Of a DNA stretch of 7,005 nt, positions 1 to 6,643 are shown one piece after another. The stretch lies in the NCBI GenBank assembly GCA_020426125.1, contig JAGQQQ010000765.1, positions 1 to 7,005 on the forward strand, read 5' to 3'. Within the stretch, counting starts at the first letter, position 1. Every line of letters begins with the position of its first letter. Under the pieces are notes generated by a model. The model searched no databases. It worked only from the letters and a program-made list of their open reading frames with translations, and was not told the DNA's origin. The DNA comes from Planctomycetaceae bacterium (GTDB taxonomy: Bacteria; Planctomycetota; Planctomycetia; Planctomycetales; Planctomycetaceae). A program made the translations under genes and the position numbers.

Positions 1-37
1 ACGGGTTGTTCCCCTTTGCGATCCGTTTTGTCGAGAG

Positions 38-124
38 TTTGGGGGGGAAAGGGGTTTTTTGTCGCGTTAAGGGAGAAAGGGGGGAGGTGAGTGGGGAGTG
101 GGGGTCGGGGGTGAGGGGCCGGGG
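38..124 (-). terminator. C-rich, G-poor tract, candidate Rho-dependent termination region
   Basis: Read on the minus strand, this tract follows the permease stop codon by about 110 bases. It is extremely C-rich and G-poor: between 124 and 71 there are only three G residues in 54 bases, and C-runs of 3 to 7 recur. Unstructured C-over-G RNA of this kind, downstream of a stop codon, is the known signature of Rho loading (rut) sites. No hairpin followed by a U-run is visible after the permease, so Rho-type termination is the better guess. The composition is seen directly; the function is inferred. It could simply be low-complexity spacer. Confidence 0.3.
93..124 (+). other. Potential G-quadruplex, five G-tracts
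   Basis: Five runs of four or five G (93-96, 100-104, 107-111, 115-118, 121-124) are separated by loops of only 2-3 bases (AGT, TC, TGA, CC). This satisfies the common G4 rule with one tract to spare. Further G-runs lie at 41-47, 51-54, 71-73 and 79-84. The G-rich strand is the template strand for transcription leaving the permease gene, so any structure would form in DNA rather than in that mRNA. The motif is certain; folding in the cell is inferred. Confidence 0.5.
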
Positions 125-148
125 TTCGGTCGCATGATTTCCGTCGTA

Positions 149-172
149 CGTGATCACTGGCCCCTGATTACG
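149..172. repeat. Imperfect inverted repeat downstream of the permease
   Basis: CGTGATCA (149-156) and TGATTACG (165-172) flank an 8-base spacer. As plus-strand RNA the stem is 8 bp with one G-U pair; as permease read-through RNA it has one A-C mismatch. It starts about 65 bases past the permease stop and no T-run follows on either side, so it is at best a weak 3'-end hairpin. It may be chance. Confidence 0.2.
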
Positions 173-236
173 GGATCGATTCCTTGAAAGTCCACTGGGA
201 GACGGGGGAGCCTCGCGTTGGCGGACGTTGCGACGG

Positions 237-1922
237 TTATTCATATCTCAAGGCTTGGACGGGGTGGAGTTGGGAGGCTCGTCTCGCGGGGAGGACGCTC
301 GCCAGAACGGCGATGACCATCGCTCCTAGAGCGACCCAGCAAACCATGAGCGGGTGAACGACTGTCGGGATCTCGTGGAAGTAATAGATGGTTTCATCGA
401 AGACTTTCCGTCCAGTGATACTGGAGACGACGCTCTCGATTTCGTTGATGTAGTGAACGAACAGAAGCCCCAGCACCACACCTGCCCCGGAGCCTACGAT
501 TCCGAGGGCAAGACCATAACCGACAAAGATCGACATCACTCCCCCGGAACTGGCGCCGAGAGCCTTCATGATTCCAATGTCACGAGTTTTCTCAACAACA
601 ATCATGTAGAAGATGGCGAGGATACCAAACCCGGCGACGGTAATGATGAGAAACAGGAGCACATTCAGAATCGCCGATTCCACAGCGACTGCATCCAGAA
701 GCGGACCCTGTTTTTGTTCCCAAGTGCGAACTTGGAACTTGTAGTCGAGCGCCCCCCGAAGACGTTTAATGACTTCAGGGGCGTCCGCGTAGTTTTTCAG
801 CTTGATTTGGAGAGAAGTGATCGCCCCTTGCTTCCAATCCAGGTTTTCATGGGGGCGGGTCGGATCGGGCCCGGTCAACATTCCGCGAACGTATTGGAGT
901 TCCTCGAGATTGCAGAACACCAGTGTCGAGTCGTACTCACTCATTCCACTTTTGAAGACGTCCACAATGGTCGCCTCGAAACTGGCTGGCTGAGGCTGCC
1001 CCGTTTTGACGGTTGTCAGAATGACGTCCTGCCCTGGTTGAACCATGTAGATGGTTTCCGTTTTGCCAGTCTTCTCGTCTCGAGTCGGGAAACTGACGAG
1101 TCCGGCTCCCACGTAGACGCGACCGGCAGCCGGTTTGGAGGGATCGCGCTGCTCGACTTGGCTGGGAAGCTGAGAGTTCTCGACTCCGGGGAGGGCGAAC
1201 GGATCGGCGACGACGTCTCTCATTGTGCCATCGACCGCCGTCCCTTCGGGAGTTGGAACTTCCGCAGGTTCCTCCGCAGCCGTGAGTTGAACCTGATTGA
1301 AGGGATCCGCAGCCGGATTTTCCTCGATGACATCGCGAATGATCTGATCGGTGCCGGGTCGCGTTTTGGAACCATACTCCTGTTCGAACTGTTCCCGGAG
1401 ATCCTTGAACATTAACCAGCTTTCACGAGCCTCGATGGCCTCATCGGTGAGGCTCCAGTCGAGATCCTCGCTCATGTCGCGAAGCGGCCCACGCACGAGT
1501 TCATCATTTTCGTAGATGGACTGTCGACTCATGAGATAATGTCGCAATGGACTAACGGCGTCTTTGCCTTCGGGGACGATGCCGATCAAGGTGACCGGAC
1601 GATTGATGTCCTGCCCGCCCCAGCGAAAGCTCATCATGCCGTAGATTTCGACGGTCGGGGTCATGGCTTCGATATACGGGCCGGCAATCTGTTCGACTTC
1701 CCGCATCAGCGCATCGGGGTCGTGGGCGCCGTCCATGCTCGTGGTCTCGACCATCACATCGGCGAGGATACCGTGGATTCGGTCCTTCATTTGGGACGAG
1801 AACCCGCTCATCACGCTATTCACGACGATCATCGTCGCGACGCCCAGCGTGACGCTGATAATGCTGGCCAAAGCAATGAACCGCGTTCGCAGATAGCGAT
1901 TCGCGAGCAAAAACTTGTACAT
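237..1922 (-). CDS. LolC/LolE-type (FtsX/MacB family) ABC transporter permease with large periplasmic insert
   Basis: An inner-membrane permease of the lipoprotein-release (LolCDE) type. In the known family, such permeases work with a LolD ATPase to lift lipoproteins out of the inner membrane. The start chosen is MYKFLLANRYL at 1922, because AAAGGAG sits 5 bases upstream; the frame stays open to an ATG at 2006, but that gives a 28-residue basic extension with no ribosome site. Topology by eye: membrane segment 1 at about residues 15-37, a long periplasmic domain (about 40-415), then an FtsX domain with segments at about 419-443, 465-490 and 525-544. Family marks are the cytoplasmic loop EKTRDIGIMKALGAS (444-458) and the C-terminal PARRASQLHPVQALRYE (545-561). 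At 561 residues it is longer than the roughly 400 of typical LolC/E. The excess is mostly an insert at about 131-266, rich in Glu, Asp, Pro and Ala. No ATPase gene is visible, so the substrate is unproven; MacB-like or other FtsX-type export remains possible. Confidence 0.9.
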   Translation of the reverse strand: MYKFLLANRYLRTRFIALASIISVTLGVATMIVVNSVMSGFSSQMKDRIHGILADVMVETTSMDGAHDPDALMREVEQIAGPYIEAMTPTVEIYGMMSFRWGGQDINRPVTLIGIVPEGKDAVSPLRHYLMSRQSIYENDELVRGPLRDMSEDLDWSLTDEAIEARESWLMFKDLREQFEQEYGSKTRPGTDQIIRDVIEENPAADPFNQVQLTAAEEPAEVPTPEGTAVDGTMRDVVADPFALPGVENSQLPSQVEQRDPSKPAAGRVYVGAGLVSFPTRDEKTGKTETIYMVQPGQDVILTTVKTGQPQPASFEATIVDVFKSGMSEYDSTLVFCNLEELQYVRGMLTGPDPTRPHENLDWKQGAITSLQIKLKNYADAPEVIKRLRGALDYKFQVRTWEQKQGPLLDAVAVESAILNVLLFLIITVAGFGILAIFYMIVVEKTRDIGIMKALGASSGGVMSIFVGYGLALGIVGSGAGVVLGLLFVHYINEIESVVSSITGRKVFDETIYYFHEIPTVVHPLMVCWVALGAMVIAVLASVLPARRASQLHPVQALRYE

Positions 1923-1927
1923 GCGCA

Positions 1928-1934
1928 CTCCTTT
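1928..1934 (-). promoter_or_regulatory. Shine-Dalgarno of the permease gene
   Basis: The minus strand reads AAAGGAG, then TGCGC, then the ATG at 1922. This is a near-perfect ribosome binding site at 5-base spacing. It decides the start codon, ruling against the longer in-frame start at 2006, which has no comparable site. Confidence 0.85.
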
Positions 1935-1935
1935 G

Positions 1936-1957
1936 CGGTTGGCGTCCGTGCCAATCG
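1936..1957 (-). repeat. Inverted repeat directly upstream of the permease ribosome site
   Basis: Arms CGATTGGC and GCCAACCG (minus-strand reading, 1957-1950 and 1943-1936) enclose a 6-base loop and form an 8-bp stem with one mismatch. The hairpin would end one base before the Shine-Dalgarno at 1934-1928, inside the permease 5' leader. It could modulate ribosome access or serve as a protein operator; either role is inferred from position alone. Confidence 0.3.
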
Positions 1958-1991
1958 AGCGGAGACTACGGCATTTCAAAATCTGAGTCGA

Positions 1992-2014
1992 GCCGAGTTT
2001 CGGCAATTGTTGCC
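1992..2014 (+). repeat. Two overlapping, mutually exclusive short hairpins before the small ORF
   Basis: GCCGA-GTT-TCGGC (1992-2004) and GGCAA-TTG-TTGCC (2002-2014) are both perfect 5-bp stems with 3-base loops. They share the bases GGC at 2002-2004, so in RNA only one can form at a time. The second ends exactly where the AGGGG ribosome site of the downstream small ORF begins. A role as a switch or operator is inferred; short stems like these also arise by chance. Confidence 0.3.
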
Positions 2015-2019
2015 AGGGG
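2015..2019 (+). promoter_or_regulatory. Probable Shine-Dalgarno of the 51-codon small ORF
   Basis: AGGGG is followed by seven bases and then the ATG at 2027. It can pair with the 16S rRNA tail through five positions, one of them a G-U wobble. This is better than anything in front of the GTG at 2179 and is the main support for translation of the small ORF. Confidence 0.5.
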
Positions 2020-2026
2020 ATTCTTC

Positions 2027-2182
2027 ATGAACACGGAAGATTTCAGCGAGGCAAAAAAGAGGGACTTTTTGATTTTGCTGGCCATCGGCCACATCGCCCT
2101 AACGCTTCCTGATTGCAGGTCGGTATACTCCGGGTCTGATCTGATCCCGTATTTCTTGTCGTCAATGGAACTTGCGGCGTGA
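2027..2182 (+). CDS. Small hypothetical protein (51 aa), GTGA-overlapping the beta-propeller gene
   Basis: A short ORF from ATG 2027 to TGA 2180-2182. I do not recognise the product. It begins MNTEDFSEAKKRD, has a hydrophobic stretch FLILLAIGHIALTL (residues 14-27), one Cys (30), and ends SSMELAA. The hydrophobic part is too short for a confident membrane span, and there is no lipobox. Three things support translation: AGGGG at 7-base spacing, GC at about two thirds of third codon positions (34 of 51 by my count), and a stop that overlaps the next gene's start as GTGA (2179-2182), the classic geometry of translational coupling. It lies wholly in the divergent region, 104 bases from the permease start. 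It may be a real microprotein or a leader peptide that feeds ribosomes to the large gene. It could also be fortuitous, since conservation cannot be checked here. Confidence 0.45.
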   Translation: MNTEDFSEAKKRDFLILLAIGHIALTLPDCRSVYSGSDLIPYFLSSMELAA

Positions 2183-5100
2183 GTGGACGGCTTCGAATTG
2201 TCGCGATTTGCTCTTTTCTCCGGTTGGGGGATGGCGGTTGGGCTCTGCCAGAAGAACGTAGGATTCGGTGGCTGGCCACTCTGCTCCTGGGCTCTGTGTT
2301 CGTCGGGGTGGGAATCCATCGGAGAGTCGTAGCGGACGAGCCGCACGGGGAAAATTACTCGCGGTCGATGACGTTTCTGACTGATGTCGGCCTCTCGGCG
2401 GCGGCGGACCGGATCCAGAAGGCGGCGTCCAATGGGGACTGGGCAAAAGTCAGCGAGGCCATTCCGGCGTTTCTTGCTCCGTCGCCGGAGCAGATGGTGG
2501 AAACGGACGGGCGCTTCCTCGGTCCAGCCGTTTTTGCGGAGCAGTTTTTTCAGGGACTCCCCATCGCGGGACAAGACGCTTTCGTTCGTCGACTGGAGAA
2601 TTCGGCTGTTCGGGAATTGGAACAGGCAATAGCCGATCAGGATCTCGCCGCGTTGCAGGCCGTCGCCAATCGATACCGTCTGGCGCCATCCGGAAAACGG
2701 GCGCAGAAACTCGTCGGCCTGACCTATCTCGACCAAGGGCAACTCGCACAATCGCGCTGGTCACTCGAACTTGCCGGCGAATCGACGGACTTTCTAGACC
2801 CGCTGACGACGCCGTCCGGGGAGCGCCCCCAAAGGATCGGAACCGTCGAGAAGACCGAGGCAACACCCAGTTCCTGGGCCGCCGACGCGGGATTCACGAA
2901 GTCGGTCCAGGAGGTCGTACCATCGCTAGACCATTATCTGAGAATCAACGGTATTGCCCCCCTGCCCGTTTGGGATGTGGCCGTAGCGGGCGACAGAGTG
3001 GTGCTGAGCAACGGCTGGGACCTGCGTTGCTTCGATCGGTTGACGGGAAAACTTCAGTGGCAGCGTTCTCCGGCGGTCACCAGCCTTTACAAGGACCGAG
3101 ACGTTCAAGGGCTCGGGGATTCCAATGTCTATCGGCAGATGTCCTGGGAATTCGGGCACTTGGCATTTCGTGAAACCCTGCAAACGGGTCTAGGTGTCTT
3201 CGAGAATACGCTGCATCTCGTCGAGTCCGTTCCGGAGGCGGACCAGGCGAAGCTGAACAACCCGGATCAACGGCGAGTCCCTTTGGAAAAGCGAAAGTCC
3301 TTTCCGGCCAATCGGTTGCTCGCTCTGAATCTGGAAACGGGTGAGGAACTCTGGCGACAGGCGGGACGACAAGGAGACAATTTGTGCCTGTTGTCCGTTC
3401 CGACCGTCATGCCACACGGACTGTTCGTCCTCGCAGAAAGCGAGAAAAGGCGTTCCATCGATCTGCTGAGACTGGATCCTCGCTCGGGAAAGATTCTGCA
3501 GAGTGATCCGATCGGTAAGACGCTCGTCCCGCTCGCGGAGGACCTTTCGCGACACGGTGTGAACTGCCATCTTCAGCCATCCGGACCGTTCCTGTTCGGT
3601 CAGACCGCCGCAGGCGGGGTCTTTCAGTTTGATACGCTTCGCGAGGAATTGACATGGGCCTCGCGTTATCCCGGTAAGCGGGCGACACCGTTGATCAAGC
3701 CATTGGAGATTGATCCGCTGGAATTGCGATTTCATGATCTGGCAGGTTGGAGAGAAGCACAGACTCTGCTTTTTGAGGACGCTGTCGTGTTCGCGATGCC
3801 GGACACCGATCACGTCCAGGTTCATGATCAACGGACGGGGCGCTTGCGATGGCGAGCGCCCCGTGAAGATGGCTTGTTCCTCGTTCTGGATGACACCAAT
3901 CAGGCCGTCGTAACGGTGGGACATCAGACGGTGTCAGCGAGGTCCCTCGAAACGGGAGGCCTGATCTGGCGGACGGAAATCCCCGTTCCCGATGGCCAGG
4001 GCGTTGTGATCGACGGCCGCTATCGGTTTCCCGTTGCCGGAGATTACTTCGGCACAATCGATTTGGCCGATGGCCGACTCTCCATTCCCCAAGTCGTTCA
4101 GCAAGCGATCCCCGTGGAAGACAATGTCTTATTGCGGGAGCGGCGACTGAGAAATCTGTTCGCGGTTGGCGATCAACTTTGGGAAGTGTCGCTGGATGGC
4201 CTCCGTGAGCTTCCCGTCTCCGGGGAGGAACTCTCCTCGCAAACCGGACTGACGGAATTGGAAGCGGCTCTTGGGGAAGAGACAAACGACCGGTTGTGGG
4301 TGGCCATCGAGTCTGCCCAGTCGCAGGAGTCTCTCTCTGCCCGCGATCGATCCGCGATGGTGCTCGCGTTGCTGGAACTGCTGAAGGATCCAACCACCAC
4401 TGACCTCGCGCGAGAGGTACTTAGTGAACTGAACCTGACGGCCAACGAACAGGCGGAGTTCTTTCGGCGTCGTTGTCAGGTCGCGATGAAACTCGATTCC
4501 TGGCCGGAACTCTGCCGGACCCTTCGCGAGGCGGCGAAAGCCGATTTGCACGGACATCTCCGAACGGCTGAGGACGTTCGCTGTCGCATCGACCGTTGGT
4601 CTCAGTCGAGACTGAATCAACTCGACTCGGAGTCTCCCCAACGGTCGGATCGCTTAGTCTCCAAGATTCGGGAGCAGTTCGAAAGCAATCCGATGACGTC
4701 GACGGCCGACCAACTCCAATGGTTGCGTTGGCTCGAAGCAACTCCGTTGCACGCCGACATTCTCTTTGCCGAGGTGGCTCCGCCCACGAACTTAACGGAA
4801 TGGGTCCGCTTGCAGTCGGCGTTGATCCGTGCCACGACTGGAGACGAACCGGGAATGCGAGCCGGCGCCTATGCCGCGCTGGTCGCCCTTCACAAAATGC
4901 GGAAAGACAATCCAGGGGGGGAATTCTGGCGAGATCAATTGGTGAGTTTGCCCGGCGATCTGGCCCTTCCACAGGGAGGGACGGTGGCCGACTGGCTGGC
5001 ACAGAATTCCTCTTCCAAGGAATCTGAAGAGACTTCGGTCACGACCTGGCCTGAACGTATACCACGAGTCACCGCGAAGTCGCGAAGTTCGTCACGTGTG

Positions 5101-6528
5101 TTCTTCTCACAAATTCCCGTCACCAATCTCGCGGGCGATCTGTTTTCCCATCTGAATGTCGAGATCGACTGGCCGGGATGCCAGGGAGTTCGATATTCCG
5201 GGACTCGCTGGACCCAGGAATGGATGGGGTATCTGCCGTCGACGTCTCGATTCCTGCGTCCCCAGCATGATCTGACACACGGCTGGGGGATTGGCGACCT
5301 CCTGATTTTTCAAACCGGCTCGGAACTGTTTGGGCTGACGCCGTTCGACCTTTCTGGAGCGCGGAGCAGCAATCGCCTCTGGCCGCCTGCCAAGCAGGCC
5401 GTGGACACGTTGGGGGATGTCTCCAACATCAAGCTCAGTTTTGTGGAACAACAACTCCCCCAACGAGCGGGGTTTCACGAGGTGGATTTTCGCAGACTCA
5501 ATGAATTCGGACACCCGGCTGTGTCGGTTGGCCCCGTGGATGCGGGTCTGATGTGCCTTCAACAGCAGGGAATGCTGGTGGCGATTGACCCGACTACGGG
5601 GGATGAACTCTGGCGGCGGTATCACGTGCCCCCTCGCGCCTGGCATTTCGGAGACCGACGTGGCATCGCTCAGATTTCCGAAGGGGAATCGACTGTGTCC
5701 GTCTTCAGTCCTCTCGATGGCCGACTCGTCGCGAAACGGGATAGCCCTGTTTCACCGGAGGAGATCGTCTGGAGCCAAGGAGGGCGTGTTCTGTGCATAA
5801 GGGACGCCATGAACACTGATCCTCAGTCCTCGCCCGGTGTTCAGCTCGAATTCTTCGATCTGATCACCGGAGTCAGCCAGTGGGATCGGGAGTCCTCCCC
5901 TGGGTGCGTTCCGTTTCAGATAGATCACCGTTGGGTCGGCTTGTTGGAATTGTCTGGAAATTTGCATGTGATCAACCTGGAGACGGGGCATGACGAACAC
6001 TCCATCGAACTTGAGATTCCGGAACAGGTGGAACAGGTCGCCTGTAGCCTGGGCTCGGATGATCTGCTTGTCGCGATCTCGGGGCCGGTCGAGGACCCCT
6101 GGTTGACGAACGCGCCCCAGCGTCAACGGGGATACCGACGGATTTACCTTGATGGTTCCTTGCTATCGCTGAACGCTGAAACGGCAAGGCTCCGTTGGCA
6201 AAAACCGATGTCGAGCACTGTCTTTCCGCTCGATCAGCCGGTCGATTTCCCCGTCTTCGTAACGGCCGAATCCAGATATCCCCAACACCCGATGGACGAA
6301 GGGGGCGAATTCTCAGGCGTCCGAGGAAGCCATGGCAGTGTTCTGCGCGTCTACGACCGCCGCACCGGGGAACAGCTTTACGAAAACGAATCCTTGAACC
6401 CAATCAATGTCAATTATGTGTTTCATTGTCGATCCGATATCGAGCAATTGGTGCTCCGGACGAGAAACACGCTCGTCGAATTTGACTTTTCGAAGCCTGT
6501 GAACGAGTCTGCTGAGTCAACGGAGTGA
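2179..6528 (+). CDS. Exported double beta-propeller protein, PQQ-like/BamB-like (1449 aa)
   Basis: A very large secreted protein of the PQQ-binding-like beta-propeller type common in planctomycetes; its function is unknown. A Sec signal peptide is visible at about residues 27-52 (Arg-rich start, hydrophobic core about 32-46, likely cut after VVA before DEP). Residues about 63-200 are helical and TPR-like. Propeller 1 spans about 250-675, with the blade motif D/N-x-x-TG-x-x-x-W ending at W294, W392, W558 and W597 and degenerate copies near 431-441, 482-493 and 625-634. A helical, charged region fills about 690-945. Propeller 2 spans about 950-1440, with W1145, W1235 and W1340 and weaker copies near 1175-1187, 1262-1274 and 1390-1401. 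No dehydrogenase active-site or haem motif (CxxCH) is seen, so it is more likely a BamB-like scaffold than a quinoprotein enzyme. The GTG start has only a weak GGAA upstream and adds 26 residues before the signal peptide. It is kept because it overlaps the upstream small ORF's stop and no ATG is available. An in-frame TGA at 2137 limits any longer start. Confidence 0.85.
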   Translation: MSGRLRIVAICSFLRLGDGGWALPEERRIRWLATLLLGSVFVGVGIHRRVVADEPHGENYSRSMTFLTDVGLSAAADRIQKAASNGDWAKVSEAIPAFLAPSPEQMVETDGRFLGPAVFAEQFFQGLPIAGQDAFVRRLENSAVRELEQAIADQDLAALQAVANRYRLAPSGKRAQKLVGLTYLDQGQLAQSRWSLELAGESTDFLDPLTTPSGERPQRIGTVEKTEATPSSWAADAGFTKSVQEVVPSLDHYLRINGIAPLPVWDVAVAGDRVVLSNGWDLRCFDRLTGKLQWQRSPAVTSLYKDRDVQGLGDSNVYRQMSWEFGHLAFRETLQTGLGVFENTLHLVESVPEADQAKLNNPDQRRVPLEKRKSFPANRLLALNLETGEELWRQAGRQGDNLCLLSVPTVMPHGLFVLAESEKRRSIDLLRLDPRSGKILQSDPIGKTLVPLAEDLSRHGVNCHLQPSGPFLFGQTAAGGVFQFDTLREELTWASRYPGKRATPLIKPLEIDPLELRFHDLAGWREAQTLLFEDAVVFAMPDTDHVQVHDQRTGRLRWRAPREDGLFLVLDDTNQAVVTVGHQTVSARSLETGGLIWRTEIPVPDGQGVVIDGRYRFPVAGDYFGTIDLADGRLSIPQVVQQAIPVEDNVLLRERRLRNLFAVGDQLWEVSLDGLRELPVSGEELSSQTGLTELEAALGEETNDRLWVAIESAQSQESLSARDRSAMVLALLELLKDPTTTDLAREVLSELNLTANEQAEFFRRRCQVAMKLDSWPELCRTLREAAKADLHGHLRTAEDVRCRIDRWSQSRLNQLDSESPQRSDRLVSKIREQFESNPMTSTADQLQWLRWLEATPLHADILFAEVAPPTNLTEWVRLQSALIRATTGDEPGMRAGAYAALVALHKMRKDNPGGEFWRDQLVSLPGDLALPQGGTVADWLAQNSSSKESEETSVTTWPERIPRVTAKSRSSSRVFFSQIPVTNLAGDLFSHLNVEIDWPGCQGVRYSGTRWTQEWMGYLPSTSRFLRPQHDLTHGWGIGDLLIFQTGSELFGLTPFDLSGARSSNRLWPPAKQAVDTLGDVSNIKLSFVEQQLPQRAGFHEVDFRRLNEFGHPAVSVGPVDAGLMCLQQQGMLVAIDPTTGDELWRRYHVPPRAWHFGDRRGIAQISEGESTVSVFSPLDGRLVAKRDSPVSPEEIVWSQGGRVLCIRDAMNTDPQSSPGVQLEFFDLITGVSQWDRESSPGCVPFQIDHRWVGLLELSGNLHVINLETGHDEHSIELEIPEQVEQVACSLGSDDLLVAISGPVEDPWLTNAPQRQRGYRRIYLDGSLLSLNAETARLRWQKPMSSTVFPLDQPVDFPVFVTAESRYPQHPMDEGGEFSGVRGSHGSVLRVYDRRTGEQLYENESLNPINVNYVFHCRSDIEQLVLRTRNTLVEFDFSKPVNESAESTE

Positions 6529-6643
6529 ACGGCGAAAGGAAGGCCGTCGCCAGAATTCTGGATGAGCCACGAGGGGTGAGCGTCTCGCATCACGTCCCAT
6601 CGCTCGGGAATCTCCCCTTACGCAACACGGATTGTGCGTCGCT
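6529..6643 (+). other. Spacer with weak hairpins between propeller and channel-like genes
   Basis: No gene is visible here. Immediately after the propeller stop, ACGGC (6529-6533) pairs with GCCGT (6543-6547), or alternatively GGCGA (6531-6535) with TCGCC (6547-6551). Neither stem is followed by a T-run, so this is not a convincing intrinsic terminator. A perfect 12-bp palindrome CCAGAATTCTGG lies at 6550-6561; one or two of that length are expected by chance in a window this size. No clear promoter is seen, so the downstream gene may be co-transcribed with the propeller gene. Confidence 0.35.

Larger units (their letters stand above)
1..236. other. Non-coding region downstream of the permease gene
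   Basis: I see no convincing gene here on either strand. Plus-strand frame 3 stays open from the window edge to a TGA at 135-137, but it reads mostly Gly, Arg and Val from G-runs and resembles no family I know. On the minus strand, an ATG at 135 opens only 22 codons of Pro-rich sequence. The region is dominated by the G-rich tract at 41-124, which is described separately. No ABC ATPase N-terminus (the usual partner of a LolC/E permease) can be read in any frame. At the extreme left edge the minus strand reads AAAGGGG (17 down to 11), which could be a ribosome binding site for a gene starting just outside the window. That is speculation. Confidence 0.6.

Noticed and set aside
3..137. Open plus-strand frame entering from the left edge
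   Set aside because: Its translation is produced by G-runs (Gly, Arg, Val, Glu), with no recognisable domain and only 44 codons.
354..1415. 353-codon open frame on the plus strand, antisense to the permease
   Set aside because: It lies wholly inside the well-supported permease gene, its product resembles no family, its composition is that of a reverse-complement shadow, and no ribosome site precedes it.
1923..2006. N-terminal extension of the permease to the in-frame ATG at 2006
   Set aside because: The added 28 residues are basic and unlike LolC/E N-termini, whereas AAAGGAG is placed exactly for the ATG at 1922.
1978..2006. Minus-strand TTGCCG (2006-2001) and GATTTT (1983-1978) at 17-base spacing as a permease promoter
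   Set aside because: The match to the sigma-70 consensus is only about 7 of 12 positions, which is too weak to report as a feature, although the location would fit.
2079..2091. TGGCC-ATC-GGCCA hairpin inside the small ORF
   Set aside because: A 5-bp stem within a GC-rich reading frame is unremarkable and has no adjoining signal.
2124..2129. TATACT, a possible -10 box for the propeller gene
   Set aside because: No -35-like hexamer lies 16-18 bases upstream and there is no extended -10. It sits within the small ORF and its core GTATAC is palindromic, so chance is likely. If real, it would argue against translation of the small ORF.
1966..2751. 261-codon open frame on the minus strand across the divergent spacer and the propeller N-terminus
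   Set aside because: It is Arg- and Pro-rich, antisense to the signal peptide and TPR-like part of the propeller gene, and its end would overlap the permease leader. It reads as a shadow.
6550..6561. Perfect 12-bp palindrome CCAGAATTCTGG
   Set aside because: One or two perfect palindromes of this length are expected by chance in 7 kb, and it has no second copy or promoter context.
6621..6638. Bulged stem CGCAACA / TTGTGCG just before the channel-like gene
   Set aside because: It needs a bulge to form six pairs, and it is too weak to distinguish from chance.
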